Notes: generated by a model not told the origin, from the sequence alone. Numbered from the stretch's first letter, positions 8,550-18,741 are shown. The stretch: DNA of 27,770 nt from Penium margaritaceum (GCA_023375785.1 SZWC01006845.1:49738-77507); one strand, 5' to 3'. Program-made: numbers and translations.

Positions 8550-9321
8550 ATCTCCATGTCGAGAAACAATTGCACCAGCCTAAGATCCTTTATCTTGTAA
8601 TTCGCCTTCAGTAACTCCTTCACTTGCTTGACAGCAACAATGTTGAGAGACGCGATGAGTAGGTCGTCCACACAGACGAGGAATATAGCGAAGGGAGTCC
8701 CAAGAGGAGGGATGAAGAGTGTCAAGTCTACAATGTTACAGAGGGATCCACCCTTAAAAAGAGTACGGCTGATCTCCATGTTCCAGCATCGAGGAGACTC
8801 CTTGAGGCCATACATGGCCTTTTGGAGTCGCCAGACACGGCCCGTCCCCTTCTCAAAGCCATGGGATTGGGTCATGTTGAGCTCCTCACCATCTAGAGCA
8901 CCATGAAGAAAGGCGTTGCTCACGTCCATCTGGTGGAGCTCGTAACCATGCTGTGCAACTAGGCTGAAGAGCGCCCGGCTGGTGGTAAAGTGGCCAACCG
9001 GGACAAAGACCCGATTGCAGTCAATTCGAGCAACGTGGAAGAAGCCCGTGGCAATGAGTCGGGCATTGTACTTGTCCAGGGTGCTATCTAGCTTCCACTT
9101 TCAGCAAAATACCCACTTTGCCCCTATCGCCTTGCGGCCAAGGGGGAGTTCCACAAGCTTGTACATTGCGTGCTTGTTGATAGCACCGAGCTCCTCCCTG
9201 TTGAGAAAAAGGGTCAAAGCTGTTTCATGCTCCAAAACAGCATAATGGGAGGGCCAGGGGAGAGGCGCCACTCTCTCGCCTGACCCTCCACCACCTAACC
9301 TACAATACCGTGCCTACTCTG
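8550..9321 (-). pseudogene. Copia element C, reverse transcriptase fragment
   Basis: Sense reading from about 9280 to 8550: YKLVELPLGRKAIGAKWVF, ARLIATGF, HQMDVSNAFLHG (first catalytic Asp present), KAMYGLKESPRCWN and FLVCVDDLLIA (second motif), ending at LFLDME where element B's LTR begins. A TGA at 9101-9103 breaks the frame after KWVFC. The motif spellings differ from A and B, so this is a different copia lineage. The rest of C should lie beyond A and B on the left and probably beyond D on the right. Confidence 0.85.
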
Positions 9322-9946
9322 TGTTAGGAGAGAGGACCAGGCCCATGCCTCCCCTGTATTCAATGTTTACAGTTATCAGGACCATGCTATATGTCTAATA
9401 GCTTTGCTCAATCCTGCTGAGAGGTTCCCGCAGTGAAGGACTGAGCAGATCTCCAGGAAGATAGTGACGTGGCACATTGAACAGAAATGAGGGAGAGGCA
9501 ACCGGACCACCAGTCCGGTCAACTATAGAAGGGAGACCGACGAAGACACATGGGGGGGGAGAACTATGGGATCCACATATCTGCATACAGACTCCGCACA
9601 TCACAGGATGACAGATCAACGGTGTACGACTACCACGTAATTGATGTGGCTGAATCAATTATGTGGCAGTCCGCCAAAGGAGCTATTCACTACTATCAAC
9701 AAAGAAGACAGAACAGAAACCAGACCAGCGGGACCACCGCACAGTACCAGTGTCTCCATTCTTGTAAAGTGATCGAGTAGCTCTGTACTTAGGAGCTGGA
9801 GTTCAAGAGTGTTTCCCTCCTCCCGCCATTGCAGTGCAGTGCAGATCTGGCCTGGTTGGTCTGTGTTGATCTGTACAGTTGGATGCAATTGTTCTGCGGA
9901 TGTCTCACTTTGGTTTTGCGACATCTGATGATCCAGAAGTAAAACA
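9322..9946 (+). repeat. 5' LTR of element D
   Basis: Starts TGTT and ends AACA, 2 nt before the primer-binding site; 625 bp. No second copy is in the window, so the left end is inferred from the TG...CA rule and the fading of element C coding. Confidence 0.6.
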
Positions 9947-9948
9947 AG

Positions 9949-9960
9949 TGGTATCAGAGC
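9949..9960 (+). other. Primer-binding site of element D (3' end of initiator tRNA-Met)
   Basis: TGGTATCAGAGC, the standard plant copia site complementary to the 3' end of initiator tRNA-Met including CCA. It lies 2 nt after the LTR end. Confidence 0.9.
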
Positions 9961-10031
9961 AGAAGTTGTTGTAAAGACTTCTGTAGACTGGTTGCGCTTT
10001 CCATCTCACTCCGTTGAAGGTATTTGCTGCC

Positions 10032-11120
10032 ATGGCTGGCTTCAGCGGTGGCGGCATGGGCGACCATTTCAAGATTCAGGCATTTGACGGCACCAACTAC
10101 AACGAGTTTGCTTTTAACATGAAGATGGTTTTCCTTGCCAAGAGTCTTTGGGGTGTGGTTTTTGATCCACCCGAAGAGACTCTGGACCCCAACGCCACAG
10201 CTGAAGAAAGGGCACTATGGAAGAGACGCTGTGATCAAGCATTCGCCATCTTGTCGATGCAAATTTCTGATAGGCTGAAATTTCTCATCAAGTACAACAA
10301 TGCTACCTTGAACCCTTGTACAGCATGGGTGGCACTGCGCAACCACTACCAAAAGGTCAGTGATTCAGAAATCCACAATCTCTTCATTCAATTCTGTGAA
10401 CTCAAAATGGGAGACGCAACTCGACTGGAAGACCATGTGGCTCAACTGAAACAACTGGTTGAGAGAATGCACTCTATGGGACAAGCCCTGTCAGAGAATG
10501 TGGTTGTACTATGACTATTTGCCAGACTACCAAGCAGATTTAATACTAGAGTTGAGCAAATTCTGGCTTTTCAAGAACAAGGAGCCACGTTCAACACATG
10601 ACTTCAGACCCTTGAAGCTGCCAGACTTCTCCCAGCACCAGCTGCAGCAGCCGCACAAAATGGAGCACCAGCAGCACCAGAAGTACCAGCAGTACCAGCC
10701 GCGGTCGTCGGAGCATATGAACTAACACTTGAACGTGCTTGTGAATCCCTCCTCAGAGCAGAAGAAAAACACTTCAAGACTCCTGAAGGCATGGAAGCTG
10801 CACTGGCTGCTAGAATGGGGAATCAGCATCACAACCAGCGACCTCGCTTTCAATGATATGGCCAAGGAGGATCCGGTGGTTCTCATTTTTCCAACAGCTC
10901 TTTTCAGCATGATTTTCAACGTCCCTCCAGCCACAACAGCAACATTCCCCCTGGAGCACCTGGAAGCAAAGGCTTTGAACACGTCACGTGCTGGAACTGC
11001 CAACAATTTGGTCACTTGAATCGTTACTGTGATAAACCGAGACGACCCAGATACCCACTATGCTTTCTGTTCACAAATAGGATTGGCACACAGTACGGTG
11101 AGCCACTTGGATTAATTTAA
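10032..11120 (+). pseudogene. Copia gag of element D
   Basis: The start ATG at 10032 has a good context (GCCATGG). The copia gag domain is readable (FKIQAFDGTNYNEFAFNMKM, then LEDHVAQLKQLVERMHSMG) up to a frameshift near 10510. The next frame gives LPDYQADLILEL and a Gln/His-rich stretch to a stop near 10725. A third segment (RACESLLRAEEKHF...) has a TGA near 10855 and ends with an intact CCHC knuckle CWNCQQFGHLNRYC (about 10990-11031). A stop follows at 11118-11120. Multiple frame breaks make it non-functional. Confidence 0.85.
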
Positions 11121-12137
11121 CCCTTTGCAAGGTATTTTGTGATTTATCATTTGGTTCTTAAGGGAAGAGCCGAATCCATTTTCCTTTCTGGTGAAAGGCA
11201 GGTTAGTGAGTCTTGGAATACGTCTGTGATGCCCACCAACAGATTTTTTAATCTCTTCTTGTGTTCCTTCTTTTAACTCATTTCACATTTTCTAAGGTGA
11301 GACAAAAAAAATAGACATGCATATCAAATGTTTTTGCTAACTTGTGTTGCAAACAAGCAGACATGATCGTTATGTCAATTTGGCAACACTCACGTACTCA
11401 ACTTTAGGCTAAGGAAGCCCTTGCCCTTATGGAGGATCAAGCACATTGATACAAAATGCATCAAAACCTTGTTCTCTCAGAAAAACTGGTCTCATAGAAC
11501 CATGTCAAACATGTCAAGACGTTGCTAAGAACCTTCAATACAATGCTATGTGTGTATCAATCAATGTACAAATACAGCTTTTTGAAAAAACGTTTCCACT
11601 TTACAGGTACCGACCATGAAGCTATGGATAATCACTCTAGTTTTCTACACAATGCAACATAAGAATAATATACCTGTAACATCTTCACTTCCTAGAATCA
11701 TCCTTGTATGTATGCACTTGTCAGATCACCGGGTTCTCATTGAACATACACTACTGCCATAGATTTTGCCTTCTAAAATAATTTACAACCCGCAACCTTG
11801 ATTAGTTGTGGGGTTTTGTTTTTATCCTGTTTTATGATTCGGCAAAAAAACTTCTTAGAATTGTCTAGCATTGTACATGAAGGTTTTTTTTTCATTTTCA
11901 ACAATTACAATCTCTGGTGTCAATGCCAACCCAACACCAGAAATGGCGAGATTGCTTGACTGGCGGAGGTCACATGACTGTAGTTTGGGTTTTTCATGGC
12001 CGAGGAGGGTCGAATATGACTGGACAAATCAACAAAAGCATAAGTTTTAGGTTGGATACTGTATAGCGTAGCCAATTAAAAGGACTCATTTGGCATTCTG
12101 AATGCAAAAATTCCTTTATTGTAAAACTATGCCTTTG
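11121..12137. other. AT-rich stretch without recognised gene
   Basis: No coding frame of note, RNA gene or element structure was seen on either strand. Base composition drops clearly compared with the retroelements to the left. Confidence 0.6.
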
Positions 12138-13040
12138 GGTTAATGTCATATACTGATTACATGGGTGTGAATCACATGGGAAACACAGGTGTCCAATACA
12201 CTTTTAATGCTTGTGCCGACTGCATGAGTGTCGTGCGACCATACCCTTTACTCAAAAGGGGGTCACAAAATTAACCTGTTTCATTGAGAACCAGTGCCGA
12301 TTGCAGGATTGATGTGAGTGCTGGTTGCACCTTTGTCATGAGTAACAATAATACAATCAGTGTCGGTGTCAATTTCACCTCTGTTGTGGGATGAAATGTA
12401 CTATTTACACAAACGCCAACCACTTCACCAAAACTAGAACTCGTTGCACTTATTTGGTGGGTGCACAAGGTACCTGTGAGAAAAGTGTCGATTGCACTTT
12501 GGTCACGGAAGCCAGGTCCATCAGTGGCTTTGGTGCCGAATACACTACTGAATGTTAATTGGCTATGTTGCTGATGCATGTGGTAAGTGCACATCGACAT
12601 CAGTGTCAATTATAATACGGGTGCCAATACTGATGACACCATTGTCAAGGGTTTCTCAAGAACAGATTCTACGGATGCTGTTGGCACTGGTGGAACAACT
12701 TTCCATCACAGAAGAAGAATTAGTGTCAACAGTATCGTTAAGACAAGTGTCAGTTGCACTGAGAACAGAAATTTCAGCTTGACTATGTTTACGAGAGCCT
12801 ACAACATTGTAGGATAGTGCCGATTGCACCTATGGTATGAGTGCTGGTAGCACACTTAAGGTGAGTGCTGATTGCACTGATCGAACGAGTGATAATAGCA
12901 CTTTACGTGAGTTTCTGTTACACCATATGGATTTACAAATTATGAGCATGGTTTCTGTGTGGATCGACAGATGACGTTCATGCCAATTGCAGAAACAGCA
13001 TGAGTGCTCACTACATTGATGAACAAGCGTCAATGTAAAA
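12138..13040 (+). repeat. Decayed 24-bp minisatellite, reads as octapeptide repeat
   Basis: Units with the core AGTGYYGATTGCACY recur in 24-bp register. Clear runs start at 12293, 12317, 12341 and 12365, and at 12816, 12840, 12864 and 12888; weaker units extend from about 12138 to 13027. Since 24 bp is eight codons, well-kept runs translate on the plus strand as SADCRIDV, SAGCTFVM, SNNNTISV, GVNFTSVV and SADCTYGM, SAGSTLKV, SADCTDRT, SDNSTLRE. The frame is broken by stops and indels, so no intact protein exists now. Many units are short imperfect palindromes (GTGC-N5-GCAC). The function is unknown. Confidence 0.75.
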
Positions 13041-13245
13041 TGGGAAAGGTTTCATCTATTACCAATTAAGCGGTGTATAGTGTGATGAATCATACTTACC
13101 TGTCATGTGACCCCACAAAGAAGAAAAAAACATATGTTCAATGGTCGGATTTGCTTCTATGCGCAAGTGTCCTGTTGACATTACAAAAAGTGCCAAGAAC
13201 GTAATCCTTAATGTTTCAAGGAAATCTCGCTGAATTCAAGGAGTG

Positions 13246-13287
13246 TTGTGCAATCAAACTCCTTGTTTAAGGAGTTTGATTGTACAA
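13246..13287. other. Long hairpin (19-bp arms, 4-nt loop)
   Basis: Arms 13246-13264 and 13269-13287 are reverse complements at 18 of 19 positions (the exception can pair as G-U in RNA), with loop GTTT. No gene end was identified beside it. Confidence 0.85.
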
Positions 13288-13425
13288 CCCAAATGTGACC
13301 AACATGGCAAAGCATCTTGTTGGGCTGGCCGTTCAAACAATCAACAAAACCATTACCGTTTAGCATCCCCGTTGATAGCAGTACAACACAAATACCCCGT
13401 AAAATTTGTTTGACATGGTTTACAA

Positions 13426-13529
13426 ATGGCCAGACATATTTCCGAGAAGGTTGAACGTTTCAGACTTGAATTCAATGACAACGGACAGTCTCCATCGTAC
13501 CCGTTCCTTGTATGTGCTTACAAATTCAG
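13426..13529 (+). other. Possible exon with strong splice donor
   Basis: An ATG-started open frame (MARHISEKVERFRLEFNDN...) runs into TTCAG|GTCAGT, a near-consensus donor at 13530. No partner exon or homologue is recognised. It could belong to a decayed gene that also includes 13969-14481. Confidence 0.2.
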
Positions 13530-13540
13530 GTCAGTTCCAT

Positions 13541-13920
13541 TTTTTTTTTTATTTTTTTTTTTGGTTTTTAAGATGGTCCAGGCAGAAAATCCCTCCCACC
13601 GGGCTCCCTTCCGGAAGCTGCTACCTTGGTGACTTCTTGATCCGCTCAGTTTGGGTCCGATTCGGCGGCAGCGTGTTCGGCGACCGAGGTTCCATCCTTG
13701 ATGGGTTTGCCTCGGTCACGTCATTCGGCTTTCGCCGGTCTCTTCACCTCACGTCACGAGCCATTGGTCATGGGTCCAAGGTCAATGAGGGGAGCCCCCT
13801 GACAATGAGGGACTCCGGTGCTCCGGTAACAACTGCCCTCGCTTATATCTCTCCAACACGTGCCTCATAGAGAGGTCTGCCGTACCCGGCTAGGGAAAAA
13901 CCTTGATGGGTATGATCCAA
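13541..13920 (-). mobile_element. Possible poly(A)-tailed retroposon
   Basis: A T-run (two blocks of about ten T) at 13541-13562 borders a GC-rich block to about 13920 inside AT-rich DNA. On the minus strand this is a GC-rich sequence ending in poly(A), as expected of a SINE or processed retrocopy. No A/B boxes, no known gene and no clear target duplication were found. Confidence 0.3.
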
Positions 13921-13968
13921 ACCCTGAAGTTTTCATCACCAACATGATGGTGGAGATTTGGGCACGAC

Positions 13969-14481
13969 TTGCCTAATGCGAGGCGACACCGGATGTGTCC
14001 ACTAGAAAATTTTGAGACATCAAGCTACACCATCAACCAGATGTCGAAGACGCCAAAATCAACGGTGTTGGACAAAGTGTCCCACGATATTGGACCTGCA
14101 GAGTTCTATGATCTGTACCACAAGTGCATGGCTGGCATGAGAAACATGGCCAAAAGTGTTGTTATGTTTGATAAGAATAGACAACATGAGTTACCGTTCT
14201 ACATACGCACCAAGAAAACAAACCAGTATCTTTGGCAGATGCTTGGTAGTTTTTACAACTGTAGCACGTTGACTGTCAGTGTGCAGTTATTGAAGCCATT
14301 TGTGACCATTCGGTCAATCCATGTCTCATGGAGATACTGTGAAATGGAAAGCGCGCATAGATTTAATGTCCTCAGCTTGATTTTTGACAGTGGGACCAAA
14401 GTAGGAGACGCATGTATGGGGGAATACATACAAGATCATGACAGGTCTTTCCAAAAGGCACGATATGACTTTGAGATTTGA
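13969..14481 (+). CDS. Unrecognised open frame, 170 codons
   Basis: The longest open frame in the AT-rich region. It opens with TTG; the first ATG codon is a few residues in. Composition looks protein-like (balanced charge, aromatic clusters such as FYDLYHKC and LGSFYNCSTLT). Just upstream in another frame lies a short protein-like stretch (DGYDPNPEVFITNMM, 13905-13949), suggesting an older, longer frame now broken. I do not recognise a family. It could be a relic of a host gene, of a mobile element or of a foreign insertion, or chance. Confidence 0.3.
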   Translation: MPNARRHRMCPLENFETSSYTINQMSKTPKSTVLDKVSHDIGPAEFYDLYHKCMAGMRNMAKSVVMFDKNRQHELPFYIRTKKTNQYLWQMLGSFYNCSTLTVSVQLLKPFVTIRSIHVSWRYCEMESAHRFNVLSLIFDSGTKVGDACMGEYIQDHDRSFQKARYDFEI

Positions 14482-15269
14482 TTATGTTGGTTCTTACATG
14501 TGCAAAACGCCACAGCCACCAAAACTACCATACATGGTAGTTCGTTCAATCCAACCAGTGGAATAGAATGAATGTTTCAAGTGTAAGATATATTCGTACG
14601 TAATTGCAAAATATTGATCCACCGGTTTCAATGTGAGAACGATTGATGCAAATGATGCTACCCGACCGGTACCACTACCGCAAAGATACTTGAGTCTGTA
14701 TCAACATCTGTGTTTAAAGGGTGATTCTCTCTATCTCCCATAAGACAATCTCCAAAAGTGATTTAGAATACGTCAATCAGGAGGAAGGGCTCTTCTACTT
14801 TTCTTTATTGATTTGAGACACCGCAGTGCGAATGACAAATTCTTGTGTTTCATGCGATCGACCGAATTTCGGAAATTACTAAAATCTGAGCGCAAAGTTT
14901 CCAAAATACAATCACTTGACAGGGAAACATGTCATGGGCATCAGTAGATAAAATGGATGAATCGATGCTGGTGACATGAATTCAACCAATGTTCTGAAAA
15001 ACAGCGACACCTTTTTTCCTCTCTTGGGCTTTCAGGGCACTATGACAATCTTATGGCTTTCCATAAACCAACCACGACATTGTCCTGTTGGGATCAGGAC
15101 ACAGTCTAGGGATCACGCCCAAAGCTTATGACCTGAAGATAAAATGTAATCCAGTAGCTTCAAACCAACTGAATTTTGGCAGCCATATCTTGGTGCTCTA
15201 CTTGACTGTAAAATGGTTTATATCCAACTTTGTGACCAACCAAAAATGGCAAGCGTGTTGTCCCAATAA

Positions 15270-15551
15270 ATGATGAACAAAAACATAATTAGAAGAACTG
15301 AGGAACAAAAATCCTCAAAAGAATCTATGGAAAAAAATGATTTACTTCATAACTTCAGACATCGGTCACACACTACATTTCTGATATGTGTTGGAATCCC
15401 AATGAGACATGCAGGTGGATTTAAAACATGCTACAAAATGGCATGTCACCAAACATGTCATGATCAGCCAATAGAGATTACAACCAGTTTTGCTGGAGGG
15501 GAATCGATCTCGGATAGAGATCACGAAAAAAATCCTCTAGGGTATGATTGA
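15270..15551 (+). CDS. Unrecognised small open frame (93 codons)
   Basis: ATG-started, basic at the N-terminus and Cys/His-containing in the second half. It ends in an ATGATTGA overlap with the next frame. No family is recognised; it may be chance in AT-rich DNA. Confidence 0.15.
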   Translation: MMNKNIIRRTEEQKSSKESMEKNDLLHNFRHRSHTTFLICVGIPMRHAGGFKTCYKMACHQTCHDQPIEITTSFAGGESISDRDHEKNPLGYD

Positions 15552-15825
15552 CAGTCTTCATAAGGTAAGAGAGGTTTTATATAAGATGAGTTTTAATCCA
15601 CGGATAGATGCCCCATTTGACTCCAGTGTACTTGAACCAAATTCTGTTGACCTGGGAGGTCATGAGGAGGCATTTAAACTCCCTTCATTTTGGGGATGGT
15701 TTTATTATTGTAAGCTTTTTAATGCAAGTACAATGACCTTTTTTATGTCAATGTCATGGCATCAAGTGCCATTTTTCTCAAATCTCTTTGATAAGAATGA
15801 TACCCTCTACAAGTGCTCGACATAA
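15544..15825 (+). CDS. Unrecognised small open frame (93 codons)
   Basis: Starts at an ATG overlapping the stop of the preceding frame and is rich in aromatic residues (FWGWFYYCKLF). The block FNASTMTF is faintly like FYNCSTLT in the frame at 13969, which is too weak to claim homology. The function is unknown. Confidence 0.2.
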   Translation: MIDSLHKVREVLYKMSFNPRIDAPFDSSVLEPNSVDLGGHEEAFKLPSFWGWFYYCKLFNASTMTFFMSMSWHQVPFFSNLFDKNDTLYKCST

Positions 15826-16884
15826 GGCGCATGACAATACTGCATTGAGTGGGAGTACAAAATGTACACAGTAGAGAAAACATGGAAGGAACACAATGTG
15901 TCATGACTTAGCAACACATCTTAAGATGCAGGCTTGTAATTCATTCTCCTACGTGATCTTGATGATACAGGTGTGTGTGTTTTTCTATCTATAAGTGGAA
16001 ACAAAAACTTCCCAAGAAGAATTTGCAAGTAGGAAAATCTATCAACGACTTTCTTAATGGAATCCTAGTGTGTGATTACAGGTAAGGAGAAACGTTTTGG
16101 CACAAGTTGTTCCGTTCATGGGATCCCTTGATATGATTTGCAAGTTCTATGACAGAACTACATGAAATAAGAATACAAACGGCGTTTTTCCAACTTATAA
16201 CTCAGATTGTGACTATGCTTTACCCGTTTGGTGAATAGAACTTTATGAACACTCTGTTCATGGACGAGATCCACAGACATTGTGATTTGTTATCTTATTT
16301 AGCCTACTTTAAAGCCAAGTACTTTTGATAAGGACATGAGGGGCAACCTACGGTACCTATTTCGTATAGATGTAAGGGGCTGATGGCTAGGGAAAAGATC
16401 ATATACGATGGAGATTTGCTGTGCACAATGACAGATGTTAACGGCAACGGAGCGTGCCAGACGACCAGTATTGACTCCTTCAAAGATTAGTGTAACAATT
16501 AAAATGGATGCCAAGTGTGCTTAGGAACCATGTCTTAGGGCCTTGGTGCTTTCCAAACCCAGGGAGAAGCTAGCATGCGAGTTGCATGGGCTTAGTGGAG
16601 CTTGGTTGAGTCTAGGAAACCAACCCATAGATGTAGAAAGTGGTATGTTAGACCTTCACATTGTTCTGACGAGGTTGTCATTCGAGAGGACCATGGTCCA
16701 ATTTTTAAAATGAAGATATTGACAATGTTGTGAGGAGGTACCACCTCATTAACAATCTCTTTTGTCGAGATCATCTCTTCATGAAATGCATATGTGTTGT
16801 GTAAACATGGACGGTTTTTGCAAGGATGCCCGGATAACTGGTAAGGCTGCACAGGGTTTGCGAGTAGTCCCATAAAAGCGTGCA

Positions 16885-16957
16885 GCGCTAGGCTCCTCCC
16901 TGGGAGGAGTCCTGCGTGCTAAGCATACGCGACTCCTCTCACGGAGGAGTCGAGCGT
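16885..16957. repeat. Twin hairpins in a short tandem unit
   Basis: Hairpin 1: CTCCTCCC (16893-16900), one T, GGGAGGAG (16902-16909). Hairpin 2: CGACTCCTC (16930-16938), 5-nt loop, GAGGAGTCG (16944-16952). Both share the CTCCTC/GAGGAGTC arms, and GCGTGC precedes or follows each, giving a loose unit of about 38-42 bp. No adjacent gene was identified. Confidence 0.75.
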
Positions 16958-16997
16958 GCCCTACGCAGACATTGATCTTTTCCACGTAAGTCAGGCT

Positions 16998-17147
16998 GGA
17001 TCCGGTATACAGGAACTGTGGATCCGGTTCCCTGATCCGTGAATACCTGGATCCGCGAATACATGGATCCGGAACCCCGGTTCCGGATCCAGATCCAGGA
17101 CCCGTCCCATGGATCCGGATCCACCTCAAGATCCGCGGATAGGATCC
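16998..17147. repeat. GGATCC-rich short repeat cluster
   Basis: Eight GGATCC palindromes occur within 150 bp (16998, 17020, 17049, 17065, 17085, 17111, 17117, 17142), many followed by GG or GC, with related GATCC words between. The spacing is irregular. On the minus strand it can be read as Asp-Pro/Ile-Arg-rich peptide, but this is probably a consequence of the repeat. Confidence 0.75.
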
Positions 17148-17159
17148 ATGTGTAGCCTT

Positions 17160-18741
17160 AATAACTGGTCGTAAGGATGCTACTTGCAAAGGAGGAGGTG
17201 TCACCACAACCAACCGAGTATTGAGTGCGTACCACATACATAGAGGGAATTTTTTTCTCCACCCTCTTCAAAACTAGTAAGATATTTGTCATAATATACA
17301 TCCTAACAGTCATCGACTATGCGGTTGGTTCACATGTGTGATGGTTCTTTGGTGATGTTCACACTAACACTCACAAAGAACTTATATAGGTGGCAGGTTC
17401 CTCATCTTGGCATGAGCCAATAGATGATGCATTCGCTAGTAGATGTTGTATGTAAATAACGGGATTCTTAAGAACCGGACATGAGTTTGGTTGATTGTGC
17501 GTGAACATGACGTGGATGAAAAGGATTCACAAATGTTCTCTTACCCACGATTACTCTGTTCCATGGTTTGCATCACACCATAAGTAATGATAAAACATCG
17601 TACACTTCAGGGACCTGAGGTTCATGTTTCAAGGAGCTAGAGTCCAAAAAAATGCATACGGGCTAGAGTGTAGTTCGACCAAAGCCTGGAAAAAATCCCT
17701 TAGCCAGATTTGACACCAATAGAGTGCCATGATGGGAAGTCCATCACATCAATTCCCGTCCTCTCCTAATTTGGCGTTAGGATTTTGTTCACATATGTTT
17801 ACCACGTGGAAAGATAAAATTTCGGGATACATGGTGGGAGACTTTGTGGAGAGCAGTTCAATCTATGCGTGAAATGTTATCTCTTTCTTCCTTCAGTATG
17901 AAAACAAAGGTTTTGGGTCTTCGCTTAGAGTCGTAGGGCTTGTTTGGTTCTGATGTGGTCATTACCCATGGCCCTCCTCACCAACCTTTCCTTTTGTGGC
18001 CCCTCTTTTTTATCAGGGAGTGAAAGAAGGTATGTTTTATCTCCCCTTGTACAACACATTGGAGTCGGGTTCATTCCCGAGCTGTGGTGGCCTCCATGCC
18101 TCAAGTTGTTATTACCATGGCCAAAGAAAAAAGGATACAATTGCACGAGGTGCCAAGTTCAAACCTACCATTTACACAGAGTCCCGACCGCATTTTATTG
18201 CCTATCCGTGATGATGTGATAGATGCTCATGTCTCGAGAGGCCTATAGTCAGGACACCATGACGAGGGATGCCGAATGGTGATTTTGTTGCCGGCCAAAA
18301 ACCTCTGAACAAGGGGATTTTGTTGACTTGCCTCATACACAAATGGTAGCAATGAATACATTTACAAATATTATGTGACTGCGGAGTGGCTAGGTGCAAT
18401 GCTTGATTTCATTTTTCTCAGTACAACCATGAATCAACCAACCACACCTATGTCCTCGGTGAATCCTATCGAGCGTGTCATCTACATGAATTGGCAGCAA
18501 TTTTTTAATCTCCTTGGTTGACAAAATTTCTCTGATGAAATTTATGTTGAAAGTTCCCCTTTGCGAGGAAAACCACGTAATTCTCTTATAAATATTGTAT
18601 TCACTTATCGCAGCCACTGAATTGACATATCTGCCAGGTGACAACTACAATAGTGGATCTTGAAATTGATGCTGCTCGACTGCGGCATAAAGTTGGCATC
18701 AGATCGCGCTCTCGACATTTTTTCTCTATGCATTGTCTAAA
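17160..18741. other. Stretch without recognised gene
   Basis: No convincing coding, RNA gene or element ends. Near 17935 a GGGCTTGTTTGGTTC word resembles plant DNA-transposon termini, but no inverted partner was found. Confidence 0.5.

Larger units (their letters stand above)
9322..11120 (+). mobile_element. Truncated Ty1/copia element D (5' LTR to gag)
   Basis: The only retroelement here on the plus strand. It has an LTR, a canonical plant primer-binding site and a broken gag ending in a good zinc knuckle. No protease, integrase, RT or second LTR follows; after about 11040-11120 the sequence becomes AT-rich and unrelated. It was inserted in or next to element C (C coding similarity fades near 9290). 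The 5 bp before the LTR are CTCTG. The right-hand limit is approximate. Confidence 0.8.
14482..16880. other. AT-rich stretch, mostly without recognised content
   Basis: Apart from the two small frames at 15270-15825, only short open frames are seen. Isolated splice-like sites exist (for example ACAG|GTAAGG near 16081, and a polypyrimidine tract followed by CAG near 15036), but no gene model can be built. Confidence 0.5.

Noticed and set aside
12138-13040. CRISPR-like array
   Set aside because: No conserved repeat alternates with unique spacers; the 24-bp units are contiguous and degenerate, and the genome is eukaryotic.
16779-17237. 152-codon minus-strand frame with Asp-Pro and Gly-Ser-Gly repeats
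   Set aside because: Its repetitive peptide is explained by the GGATCC-rich simple repeat and the hairpins; no independent sign of coding.
17935-17953. Terminus of a plant DNA transposon or MITE (GGGCTTGTTTGG word)
   Set aside because: No inverted partner or flanking target duplication was found within the following kilobases.
11700-18700. Viral origin of the AT-rich island
   Set aside because: The hairpin and unknown frames are suggestive, but no hallmark viral gene (capsid, polymerase, packaging ATPase) is recognisable.
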